This document shows, one piece after another, positions 47,585 to 55,818 of a DNA stretch of 64,000 bases. Source of the DNA: Bradyrhizobium forestalis (GTDB taxonomy: Bacteria; Pseudomonadota; Alphaproteobacteria; Rhizobiales; Xanthobacteraceae); contig NZ_PGVG01000003.1 of NCBI RefSeq assembly GCF_002795245.1, forward strand, positions 1 to 64,000, given 5' to 3'. The position numbers and the translations under genes are program-made. The first letter of the stretch is position 1; every line of letters begins with the position of its first letter. The notes beneath the pieces are model-generated. The model saw only the letters and a list, made by a program, of their open reading frames with translations. It was not told the origin of the DNA and ran no database searches.

Positions 47585-48519
47585 GACACGGTCTCTTCCA
47601 GGCTCGGCAAGACCCCCTCGATCTGCTTGCGATGCGGCTCGAGGAAGCTCGGTAGCTTCAGGTCGCGTCCCAGCGTCGCAACGGGCTCGTCGACCGCGAA
47701 GCCGGGGATATCGGTTGCGATCTCGAACAGCACGCCGCCGGGCTCGCGGAAGTAGATCGAGCGGAAGTAGTTGCGGTCGCGCTGCTCGGTCGGGTGCAGG
47801 CCGTGATTGCTCACGAGCTTTTGCGCCATCTTGCCCTGCTCGGCATCGTCAGCCGCACGGAAGGCGATGTGATGCACCGAGCCGCCGCCCTGATGTCCCC
47901 GCAGGAAACCCTTGGCCTCGTAGATGTCGACGACGCTGCCTTCGACATCGCCCGCGGCCTTGAAGCGGATCACCGAACCCTCGCGTCCCGTCTCCTCGAA
48001 GCCGAACACATCGGTGAGAATGGCAGCCGTCTTCGCCGCGCTGTCGAGCAGCAGGGTCACGCCGTGGAAGCCGCGGATCGCATGCTCGGCCGGCACGTCG
48101 CCATTGCTCCAGCCCGGCTCGTTCTCGGCACCGGGAATGCCGATCAAGGCGAGTGCCATACCGTCGGGATCGGTGAACGGCAGCACGGACTCGCCAAAGC
48201 GCTTCTCCAGCGCCTCGTAAGCGATGCCCTTCTCGGTGAAGCGCTGCGTCCAGTAACCGAGCGAGCGTTGCGGCACGCGGAAGGCGGTCTGATGGGTCTC
48301 GCCGACGCCGCGGCGCCCGGCCGCGACGCCGGCCCAGGGGAAGAAAGTCAGGATGGTGCCGGGGCGGCCGGTCTCGTCGCCGTAATAGAAGTGATAGGTG
48401 CCGGGATCATCGAAATTGACGGTCTTCTTGACGAAGCGCAGGCCGAGATCCCGGGTGTAGAAGCCGAAATTGCGGATGGGGTCGCCGGCAATCGCGGTGA
48501 CATGGTGCAGTCCAGACAT
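47581..48519 (-). CDS. Ring-cleaving dioxygenase, VOC superfamily (MhqO-like)
   Basis: This is a 312-residue protein made of two vicinal-oxygen-chelate modules. It begins GLHHVTAIAGD, with the first metal-ligand histidine. Near residue 200 it has GFHGVTLLLDS, then GGGSVHHIAFRA, with a later glutamate in REPGGVLFEIATD. Length and motifs match the MhqO/PcpA group, which cleaves hydroquinone-type rings with Fe(II). GGAGGA precedes the ATG at 48519. It is transcribed with the downstream esterase and divergently from a LysR gene. Confidence 0.87.
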   Translation of the reverse strand: MSGLHHVTAIAGDPIRNFGFYTRDLGLRFVKKTVNFDDPGTYHFYYGDETGRPGTILTFFPWAGVAAGRRGVGETHQTAFRVPQRSLGYWTQRFTEKGIAYEALEKRFGESVLPFTDPDGMALALIGIPGAENEPGWSNGDVPAEHAIRGFHGVTLLLDSAAKTAAILTDVFGFEETGREGSVIRFKAAGDVEGSVVDIYEAKGFLRGHQGGGSVHHIAFRAADDAEQGKMAQKLVSNHGLHPTEQRDRNYFRSIYFREPGGVLFEIATDIPGFAVDEPVATLGRDLKLPSFLEPHRKQIEGVLPSLEETVS

Positions 48520-48576
48520 CGTCGTCCTCCAGATTCGGGGAGCGGTCTTGCTCTGGCCGGAAATATCGTTCCGCTT

Positions 48577-48594
48577 TGGATTGGAGACAATCCA
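48577..48594. promoter_or_regulatory. LysR-type operator between dioxygenase and regulator genes
   Basis: TGGATTG - GAGA - CAATCCA is a perfect 7-bp inverted repeat with a 4-bp spacer. It lies near the middle of the 129-base divergent intergenic region, 57 bases before the dioxygenase start and 54 before the LysR start. The ATTG-N4-CAAT core fits the dyads bound by LysR proteins. Confidence 0.65.
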
Positions 48595-48648
48595 TGCAAA
48601 TATGACGGCTATGTCTACGATTTGGAAACAATTGGCGGGGCCCGGCCG

Positions 48649-49572
48649 TTGGATAAGCTCAGCAGCCTTCGGGCCTTCGTGAAGGTGGTCGAAAGCGGCA
48701 GCTTTGCCGAGGCAGGCCGGCAGCTGCGGCTGTCGCGCTCGGCGATCAGCAAGTACATCGCCGACCTCGAGGAGAGCCTCGGCGTCCAGCTCCTGAACCG
48801 CACCACCCGGCACGCCAGCCCGACCGAGAACGGCCAGCGCTATTTCGAGCGCGCGGTCGTGATCCTCTCGGAGATCGAGGCCGCCGACCAGGCTGTGACG
48901 CAGGCCCAATCGGCGCCGCGCGGGCTGCTTCGCGTCAACGCGCCGATGTCGTTCGGCACGATGCGGCTCGGGCCGGTGCTGGCCGATTTCATGGCGCGTT
49001 ATAGTGAGCTTCAGCTCCAGATCGTGCTCAGCGACGATCTGCTCGATCCGGTCCAGGACGGTTTTGACGTGACGTTGCGGATCGCGGAGCTGGAATCCTC
49101 CAGCCTGATCGCGCGAAAAATCATGCCGGTGGCGCGCATGATCTGCGCCTCGCCGGATTATCTGGCGCGCCACGGCACGCCAAAACATCCGCAGGATCTG
49201 CGCGAGCATGCCGCGCTGACCTACGGCTTCCTGCTGACGGGCAATCAGTGGAAGCTCACCGGCGCGGATGGCGACCATTGGATCCAGCCGGCCTGGTCGC
49301 TCTGCGTCAACAATGCCGAGGTGCTGCGCGACGTCGCGATCAAGGGCAGGGGGCTGGCGTTGCTGCCGGAGTTCATCGCCGCCGATGCCTTGCGGAAAGG
49401 CGAGCTGCGCACGGTGCTGGATAGCTATTTTGCGCCGCCGCTCGCGCTCTATGCGGTCTATCCGCCGACGCGGCATCTGTCGGTGAAGGTGCGGCTGTTC
49501 ATCGATTTTCTGGTCGAGCGGTTTGGCCGCGATGTGGACGAAGCCGGCGGGCGCAGGGCGACGACCCGCTAG
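48649..49572 (+). CDS. LysR-family regulator, probably of the dioxygenase/esterase pair
   Basis: This is a 307-residue LysR regulator. The product begins MDKLSSLRAFVKVVESGSF, the standard opening of this clade, if the TTG at 48649 is used. No ATG is in frame nearby, and the frame is open far upstream only as a shadow of the dioxygenase gene. The helix-turn-helix spans residues 15-50 (AGRQLRLSRSAISKYIADLE). The effector domain begins near residue 88 with RGLLRVNAPMSFG. Its divergence from the dioxygenase, with a palindrome between them, makes it the likely regulator, perhaps sensing quinones. Confidence 0.85.
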   Translation: MDKLSSLRAFVKVVESGSFAEAGRQLRLSRSAISKYIADLEESLGVQLLNRTTRHASPTENGQRYFERAVVILSEIEAADQAVTQAQSAPRGLLRVNAPMSFGTMRLGPVLADFMARYSELQLQIVLSDDLLDPVQDGFDVTLRIAELESSSLIARKIMPVARMICASPDYLARHGTPKHPQDLREHAALTYGFLLTGNQWKLTGADGDHWIQPAWSLCVNNAEVLRDVAIKGRGLALLPEFIAADALRKGELRTVLDSYFAPPLALYAVYPPTRHLSVKVRLFIDFLVERFGRDVDEAGGRRATTR

Positions 49573-49900
49573 AGGAAAGAGGTCAGCGATCTTGTCGGAG
49601 ATCGCGAGACAGGTCGACCTTGGGCCAGATGCGGAAGAGCGCCTTCGAAACAGGTTTTGGTCAGCTCGATCAGATCGGCAGATGGCTGGACACTATTATA
49701 CCGCAACGGAAACCTGAACTTTCTTCCGATCGCTCGGGACTCATACTTGCGTCCCGGCTTCGCGCCTTAGAACCAGAGAGCTTCAGCCGCTGCCGGGGCG
49801 TCGCCGAGGGCTCTCTTCCATGCCGCAGCGAAAAGCGGCGGCACGATGTGTAGCTCGCCGGCACTTCTCGACTTGATTTCAACAAGCGCAGGAGGAGCCT
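49573..49900. other. Intergenic stretch with a possible very short ORF
   Basis: Nothing firm is seen. A 41-codon frame from a TTG at 49592 to TGA at 49717 reads like protein in part (SEIARQVDLGPDAEERLRNR) and has AAGAGG upstream. It could be a small gene or the remnant of a larger one. The longer frame at 49620-49853 looks random. Confidence 0.3.
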
Positions 49901-50377
49901 ATGCGGAAGTCTCTCACCCTTTTCCTTTCCGGCCTAACCCTGGCCGTCGCGGCGTCAGCCGCCGGAGCCGGCGAGCGGGTGCTCGAGTTCAAGCTGATCA
50001 CGAAGCCGATCGACCTCAAGGTCATCGAGGCCGCAAACGTCGAAGGACAGACGGTTGTGTCTGGTAAATTCTTTGGGGTCGCCGTCTTCAGCGATGGCCG
50101 TATCGGAGTGAAAGAGTTCGTGAATACTTCGGACCTGCTTAAAGGATCTGGCCCCTTCTTCGGCTATAGCACTTACACGTTCGAGGAGGGCTCGATCACG
50201 GCGCGCTACGCTGGTTCGGCCAAAGATGGCAAATCAACGGGCCAATACACGATCCTATCGGGCACAGGTGCTTATGCGAACGCCACGGGTACGGGAACAA
50301 TCGAAAGCGCGCCGAACCCGTTCAAAGGCGTCAACCTGCTGAATATAAAGCTCGTCGTTAAAACGCCCGGCTCATGA
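49901..50377 (+). CDS. Small exported protein, allene-oxide-cyclase-like barrel
   Basis: This is a 158-residue protein. The signal peptide is SLTLFLSGLTLAVAASAAGA with cleavage near AGAGE. The mature part is beta-rich with glycine turns. The end (KSTGQYTILSGTGAYANATGTGTIES in part) is the pattern seen in allene oxide cyclase/dirigent-like barrel proteins of bacteria. AGGAGG lies seven bases before the ATG. No enzymatic role can be assigned; it is probably periplasmic or secreted. It stands alone between a LysR gene and a gap. Confidence 0.7.
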   Translation: MRKSLTLFLSGLTLAVAASAAGAGERVLEFKLITKPIDLKVIEAANVEGQTVVSGKFFGVAVFSDGRIGVKEFVNTSDLLKGSGPFFGYSTYTFEEGSITARYAGSAKDGKSTGQYTILSGTGAYANATGTGTIESAPNPFKGVNLLNIKLVVKTPGS

Positions 50378-50984
50378 CCGCGCAATGGTCACAGGTTTCC
50401 GGCACGAAGGAGATTGATCCCTCGTGTGGGTGTTGGCCCGGCTGGCGGCACATTGCCGGCCGGGCGACCCGCTGAAGAACGATTGGAGTCGGAAGATTGA
50501 TCCTGTTGACCAGCTGACTGGAGACGGTCCGCAGCCCGGACTGAGCGCTGATTAGCTGCGGCGACCGTTCACGGACGGACGCGGTCGCCCCACTGGTCTT
50601 GATCGTAGGCCTGCAGGATGCGGACAAAATCAGCCATGCTGGATCGATCTCCGTGTTCGGCGACAGTCGCAACCTGAGTTTCGGATGCGGGCGGGTTCCC
50701 TTGCCAAAACCGCACGAGGAGATCGGCGAAGCTTCTCATGGCGTACTCTCAGCAGCCAAATGTGGCGGTCGACACCAGGTCTTGAAGCGGCATCGTGCCG
50801 CTCGTTCAGGGGAAAGGCCGGCGGGCGTTACGCCGCCGGACTTGTCCTGCAACTGCCGGCTCGCGGGGCCGGTTCCGTTGCGTTTCACTCTGCGCTCGTA
50901 GATAGCAAGAGCACCTGGTCGTCGCCATTGTGCGGGGGTATGACATGACCATACTGAGGTAGGGTCAGACGCTGCGCTGCGAAT
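50378..50984. other. Long gene-poor stretch
   Basis: About 600 bases without a gene longer than 60 codons that I can support. A 56-codon ORF on the minus strand (50569-50739) is listed separately. Other open frames (plus strand 50599-50901 and 50685-50948, minus strand 50358-50672) overlap it and have no good start or recognisable product. Confidence 0.45.
50569..50739 (-). CDS. Possible small protein (56 residues)
   Basis: A minus-strand ORF starts at an ATG at 50739 with GAGAG six bases upstream and ends with TGA at 50569-50571. The product begins MRSFADLLVRFWQGNPPASE and ends AYDQDQWGDRVRP, with amphipathic ends, a polar middle and no membrane segment. The amino-acid make-up looks like a real soluble protein. 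It is in the same orientation as the downstream hybrid kinase and binding-protein genes, but those are transcribed toward it from the right. I do not recognise the family. Confidence 0.4.
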   Translation of the reverse strand: MRSFADLLVRFWQGNPPASETQVATVAEHGDRSSMADFVRILQAYDQDQWGDRVRP

Positions 50985-53678
50985 TTAGTCGAGCGAGCGC
51001 TGCCCGGAGGGGCGGAGCAGATTGTCGAGCGCGCTCATCGACGCTACCCGCAGCGCTGCGAGTTCGCGGGCGGCACTCGGGCATTCCAGCAGGGGCATCG
51101 CGGCCGCCGCCAGCTCGATCTCGCGGCAGCGTTCGAACAGGCGGACGAGACCGAGCGCACTCGCCGCGCTGCCGAGCTGATGCGCGGATCGCGCCAGCCG
51201 CGCGTGATCGCCAGTCGCCGCAGCCTTGGTGATGTCCTCGATCAGCTTCTCGCCGGTCTCGTCCAGCAGATGGTGGAGCTTGTCGATCTGCGCGGCGCCG
51301 AGCAGCTCCCGCTGGTCTTCGAGAAAGTGGCGGTCGATCAATGCGCCGGCCGCAAGCTGTGTTGCGGTCGTCTCCTGCGCGGGATCGTCCTCGATCGCTT
51401 CGCGCAGCGCGTTGATCAGGATCGGCTTGCTGACGACCTTGGCAATGCCGGCGCCTGCGAGCCGTTCTCGGGCGCTGCGCGACACGTCCGCGGTCACGGC
51501 GATGATGCGCGGCATCTTCGGCAGACCGAGCTTGGCGATCCGCGACGCCGCCTCCACGCCGTCCATGTCGGGCATGTGCAGATCCATCAGGATGACGTCG
51601 AACGCCTGGTCGCGGGCGAGCTCGACGGCCGATGTGCCGTTCCTGGCGACCGTGGCGCGGTGGCCGAGCCTCTTCAGGATCGCTTCGCCGACTTCGCAAT
51701 TGACGGGATCGTCGTCGACCAGCAGCACACGCAGCTGTCGCGACGGCGGCGCAAGCGCGCCTTGCGCGATGCCGTTTCCGGCAAGGCCAAGCGGCACTTC
51801 GAGCGTGAAGGTGCTGCCTGCGCCCGGAGTGCTCTCAACCGCCAGCTCGCCGTGCATCAGGCGGGTGAGGCGGCGTGCGATCGCAAGGCCGAGGCCGGTG
51901 CCGCCAAAGCGCCGCGCGATGCTGTCGTCGGCCTGGACGAAATCCTCGAAGATCCGCTCGTGCAGGTCGGGCGCGATGCCGATGCCGGTGTCGCGAACGG
52001 TGATGCGCAGCAGGACGTGATCGTCGCGCCGCTCGGCCGCCGCGTTCACGCCGCTCCCGCCGTTCGGGGTGAACTTGATCGCGTTGCCGATCAGATTGAG
52101 CAGGATGCGATTGAGCCGGACGGGATCGCCATGCGCGGCGGTGTTGACCGTCGCATCGCCGGCGAGGCCGAAGGTCAAGCCCTTGTCCAGAGCCTGCGGG
52201 CGCATCAGGTCGGCAGCCGCTTCGATGAGCTGGTCGAGACGGAAGTCGCGCGTCTCCAGCATTTCGGTGCTGGCCTCGAGGCGCGCATATTCCAGCACGG
52301 CATCGACCAGCGCAATCAGCGTTTCCCCCGACGCCGCCGCGGTGGCGAGATGGCGGCGCTGGGCCTCGCTGAGGCTGCCGTCGTCCAATAATTGCAGCAC
52401 GCCCATGACGCCGTTCAGTGGCGTGCGCAGCTCGTGGCTGACGACGGCGAGAAAGCGCGACTTGGTCTCGTTGGCCGCGACCGCCGCGCTGCGCGCGCGC
52501 TCGGCGGCGTCGTGCTCGGCAAGCGCCTGGTCGCGCGCCTTCTCGAGCTCCGAGGTGCGCTCGACCACCTTGCGCTCGAGCGTGGCATAGGACTCGCGAA
52601 GATGCGCCGCCATGCGGTTGAACTGGTCGCCGAGCGCCTCCAGCTCGTCACCGGTCTTGATCGCGAGCCGCTGGCCGAGATCGCCGCTGCCGATCCGCTT
52701 GGCTCCTTGCGTCAGCACTTGGATCGGCACGGTCATGCGCCGGCTGAGAACGAGCGACACCAGAACCGCACCGACCAGCAGGATGACGAGGAGAAACGTC
52801 GAGCGGCCGATCGAGGCATAGATCGGCGCGTAGGCTTCGGTGAGCGGCAACTCGACGAACACCAGCCAGCCGAGCGAAGGCACCGTCGCATAGGTCGACA
52901 GCACGCGCTGGCCGGACAGATCCTCCTTGACGAGGCCACCCGAAGGCGGCCCGACGCCGTCGAGCGCGGCGCGGACATCGGCATGGCCGGAGAGATCGCT
53001 GCGCTGTAACGCCCGCCACAGGTCGGGATGGGCGATCAGCACGCCCATGCGGTTGACCACATAGGCCTTGCCGGTGTTGCCGACCCTGATCCCGGCGACC
53101 AGGTCCCAGATGAAGCGCAGATTGACCTCGGCGACGATCACATCGGGAGCGCGGCCGGTGCCGCGCGTGGCGAGCGTCATGAACGGCTCGGTGTCGCCGA
53201 AGAAGTAGACGGGTCCGTAATAGGCCCGGCTGTCATTGGCGCCGCGGAAGGCGGGCGAGGTGGAGAGGTCGGCGTTGCTGCCGACCTTGTCGGCGACCCG
53301 GCGCGACACGCGCACCTGCTCGCGGCCCTGCGCGTCGAGCCGGGCGATCTCCGCGATCGCAGGCGAGAGGCGCAGGAGGCGGATGGCGTTCAGCCGCTCG
53401 TCCTCGTTGCTCGACAGCTCCGGCGGCAGCCGCGCGAGCCATCTGATCTGGTTCTCGATCTGGCCGATGAACTGGCCGATCTGGATGGCTGCGGAGGCGG
53501 CCTGCTCGCGCTGGGTTGCCGCCAGCAGCTGTTTCTGCTCGCGATAGGAGAACCAGACGTCGAAGCCGGTGCTGATCGCAAGGGCGGCGAAGACGAGAGC
53601 GACGATCGCGTAGAGATATTTTCGGAACAGCCGGCCGGGAGGCGTCCGCAAAGGTTCCTGGTCGGCCGGCTCGTTCAC
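50985..53678 (-). CDS. Hybrid sensor histidine kinase with receiver and Hpt domains
   Basis: This is an 897-residue membrane sensor. TM1 is at about 20-38, followed by a 250-residue periplasmic Cache-type sensor. TM2 (TFLLVILLVGAVLVSLVL) is at about 290-310. A HAMP linker (312-365), a coiled coil, and the HisKA domain with SHELRTPLNG (His about 414) follow. The ATPase domain has N and G boxes (NLIGNAIKFTPNGG, GTGLGLAI). The receiver has VDDDP and LMDLHMPDMDG (Asp about 696), and the Hpt domain has SAHQLGSAASALG. The GTG start overlaps the stop of the binding-protein gene. No separate response regulator is adjacent. Confidence 0.88.
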   Translation of the reverse strand: MNEPADQEPLRTPPGRLFRKYLYAIVALVFAALAISTGFDVWFSYREQKQLLAATQREQAASAAIQIGQFIGQIENQIRWLARLPPELSSNEDERLNAIRLLRLSPAIAEIARLDAQGREQVRVSRRVADKVGSNADLSTSPAFRGANDSRAYYGPVYFFGDTEPFMTLATRGTGRAPDVIVAEVNLRFIWDLVAGIRVGNTGKAYVVNRMGVLIAHPDLWRALQRSDLSGHADVRAALDGVGPPSGGLVKEDLSGQRVLSTYATVPSLGWLVFVELPLTEAYAPIYASIGRSTFLLVILLVGAVLVSLVLSRRMTVPIQVLTQGAKRIGSGDLGQRLAIKTGDELEALGDQFNRMAAHLRESYATLERKVVERTSELEKARDQALAEHDAAERARSAAVAANETKSRFLAVVSHELRTPLNGVMGVLQLLDDGSLSEAQRRHLATAAASGETLIALVDAVLEYARLEASTEMLETRDFRLDQLIEAAADLMRPQALDKGLTFGLAGDATVNTAAHGDPVRLNRILLNLIGNAIKFTPNGGSGVNAAAERRDDHVLLRITVRDTGIGIAPDLHERIFEDFVQADDSIARRFGGTGLGLAIARRLTRLMHGELAVESTPGAGSTFTLEVPLGLAGNGIAQGALAPPSRQLRVLLVDDDPVNCEVGEAILKRLGHRATVARNGTSAVELARDQAFDVILMDLHMPDMDGVEAASRIAKLGLPKMPRIIAVTADVSRSARERLAGAGIAKVVSKPILINALREAIEDDPAQETTATQLAAGALIDRHFLEDQRELLGAAQIDKLHHLLDETGEKLIEDITKAAATGDHARLARSAHQLGSAASALGLVRLFERCREIELAAAAMPLLECPSAARELAALRVASMSALDNLLRPSGQRSLD

Positions 53679-54718
53679 TCGCGGATCTCGTCGGCGCGCG
53701 CGAGCAGCGTGAACGGGATCGTCAAGCCGAGCGTGCGCGCGACCGTGCGGTTGATCAGCAGCTCGTATTTGCGCGGCGATTGCACCGGCAGATCGCCAGC
53801 TTTGGTGCCACGCAGGATGAGATCGACATAATCGGCCGAGCGCACCTCGAGCGTCGGCCCGTAGCTCATCAGCCCGCCGACATCCATGAAGTAATGGAAC
53901 GGATAGATCGTCGGCACGCGGTATTTGGCGGCTGCCGCGACGACCGCCTGCCGGTTGACCACCAGAAAGCTGTCGACCAGCGCAAGCATCGCCGCCTTGG
54001 GCGGTTCGGAGAAGCGCCTGATGGCTTCGTCGATCTCCGTCGGCACGTTGACGGGCGCGGGGACCGCGGACACGCCGCACGCTGCGGCCTCCTGCTCGAT
54101 CGATTCGAGGAAGAAGCGTCCGCCGCGGGGAGTGGTCGCCGGGTTGAACAGGACGCCGACACGCGCGACATCAGGCACCGCCTCGCGGATCAGCTGAAGC
54201 CATTTGCCGCCCATCTCGGCGGTGCTGTTGGTGAAGCCGGTCACGTTGCCGCCGGGATGCGCGAGGCTTTCGACGAAGCCATTGCCGACCGGATCGTTCG
54301 CGGTCGCAAACACGACCGGAACGGTCTTGGTAGCGGCGAGGACAGCCGCGGTCTCGACGGTCGATCCGGTCAGGATCACGTCCGGCTTGAGATCGAGCAA
54401 TTCCTGAACGGCCGTCGTCAGTCTGTCCGGTGCGCCGAAGGTCGAACGGAGCTCGAGGCGGAAGTTGACGCCTTCGACCCAGCCGCGTTGCCGCAAGCCG
54501 ACGATGAGGCCGCCCAGGCGGGAGGTCGGGCTGTCTGTCATGCTCCGTCTGGTCAGCTCGTCGTCGAGCGGCAACGCGGTCAGCGAAGCGACGATCCGCA
54601 TGCGATCCGGCGTTGCGCCGAGCGCGATCCAGCCCGCGGCCGATGCACCTGCAAGGCGAAGGACATCGCGGCGGGCAACCGCCGGCACAGTGTGGGCAGG
54701 AGCGCGCCGCTCGATCAT
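53675..54718 (-). CDS. Tat-exported ABC-type substrate-binding protein (TrpX/PF04392 class)
   Basis: This is a 347-residue periplasmic binding protein. The leader has a Tat-like motif (ARRDVLRLAGASAAG). The mature part matches the ABC_sub_bind class with LRQRGWVEG.N, KPDVILTGST, PVVFATANDPVGNGFV and HPGGNVTGFTN. The frame is open to 54988 and another ATG is at 54808. The ATG at 54718 gives the shortest product that still keeps the Tat signal. No permease or ATPase gene is nearby. Its GTGA overlap with the kinase gene suggests it works as the kinase's periplasmic ligand-binding partner. Confidence 0.78.
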   Translation of the reverse strand: MIERRAPAHTVPAVARRDVLRLAGASAAGWIALGATPDRMRIVASLTALPLDDELTRRSMTDSPTSRLGGLIVGLRQRGWVEGVNFRLELRSTFGAPDRLTTAVQELLDLKPDVILTGSTVETAAVLAATKTVPVVFATANDPVGNGFVESLAHPGGNVTGFTNSTAEMGGKWLQLIREAVPDVARVGVLFNPATTPRGGRFFLESIEQEAAACGVSAVPAPVNVPTEIDEAIRRFSEPPKAAMLALVDSFLVVNRQAVVAAAAKYRVPTIYPFHYFMDVGGLMSYGPTLEVRSADYVDLILRGTKAGDLPVQSPRKYELLINRTVARTLGLTIPFTLLARADEIRE

Positions 54719-55008
54719 GAATTGCTTCGCAAGACTTCCCCGAGCCGCTGCATAACGCGAAAGGCCGATGACCACAATTGATGAAAAAATACGCTTGTGA
54801 ATGTTCATTCGCAGCGTTTGGCAGCCCGATACCGTATGCCTTTGCGGCCAGGGAGTCGCTGTCTCGAGCGTTGTCTTCTCCGCGACGCTTTGTAACGCCT
54901 TGCGGCGTCGCAACAATTGCCGTCCGGCTGAGCTGACGGTTCGGGGAAGCCGATTTCGGTACTGCTGATTTTTGAAGCGTTGTTTCAAGTTTGTTTCGAA
55001 GGTTTTCG

Positions 55009-55749
55009 ATGCGCAGAATCTATCTCGTCCCGGCCCTCGTCGGCCTGCTCACCTCCCTTGCAGTCGGGCCGCTCGCGGCCCAGGGCGCCGTGCCGAAGCA
55101 GAAGGCTGCGCCGGCGCCCAAGGCCAGTGCCGCCGGGACGCCGGTTGCTGCCGGTGCGACATCGGCGGCTGCAGCCGAGACACCAGCCGCCGACGACAAG
55201 ATCAAGACGATCGATGGCTTCCGCTCCGCCAAGTTCGGCATGAACGAGGCCGACGTGCGCGCGGCGATGGCCAAGGATTTCAACGCCAAGCCCGATGCCA
55301 TCAAGGCGCAGGACAATGCGTCGGAGCTGACGCACAGCATTCTCCTCTCGGTGCCGGAGCTGCTGCCGAACGGCGGCGCCGCCGAGCTCTCCTACGTGTT
55401 CGGCTACAAGTCGAAGTCGCTGATCCAGGTCGGCGCGGTCTGGTCGAAGGGGACCGACACTGCGATGACGCCGGAGAAGCTGTTCTCCAACGCCAACATC
55501 CTGCGCGCCCATTTCATGGGCGAAGGCTTCAAGCCCGACTCCATCGCGGTCAACATGCCCGTCGCCGGCGGCATCGTCATGTTCCGCGGCAGCGACGCGA
55601 GGGATCGCTCGGTGATCCTGCTGCTGCAGGGCACATTCGAGAACAAGGAGAACAACCAGCGTGTGCTGACGCCCACCAGCCTGCTGCTGTTCTACGTCGC
55701 CGACGCCAAGAGCCCCGACATCTTCAAGCTGCCGCCCGGCCAGTTCTGA
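55009..55749 (+). CDS. Exported protein upstream of the giant adhesin
   Basis: This is a 246-residue protein, not recognised. A signal peptide (MRRIYLVPALVGLLTSLAVG, cleavage near LAAQ) is followed by a 40-residue Ala/Pro-rich linker. A globular domain starting at IKTIDGFRSAKFGMNEADVRAAM then shows several beta strands and VMFRGSD. The frame is open from 54991, but the ATG at 55009 begins the signal peptide. It is 69 bases before the adhesin gene in the same direction, so it may be co-transcribed and help its export or surface display. Confidence 0.75.
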   Translation: MRRIYLVPALVGLLTSLAVGPLAAQGAVPKQKAAPAPKASAAGTPVAAGATSAAAAETPAADDKIKTIDGFRSAKFGMNEADVRAAMAKDFNAKPDAIKAQDNASELTHSILLSVPELLPNGGAAELSYVFGYKSKSLIQVGAVWSKGTDTAMTPEKLFSNANILRAHFMGEGFKPDSIAVNMPVAGGIVMFRGSDARDRSVILLLQGTFENKENNQRVLTPTSLLLFYVADAKSPDIFKLPPGQF

Positions 55750-55818
55750 TGCCCGGATCGCACGACATTCTCCCACCCGGTTGTGGATCGGCGCCAATGC
55801 CGATGACGAGGATCTGAA

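Noticed and set aside
49620..49853. Plus-strand 77-codon frame after the LysR gene
   Set aside because: No ribosome binding site, no recognisable product, and composition unlike neighbouring genes.
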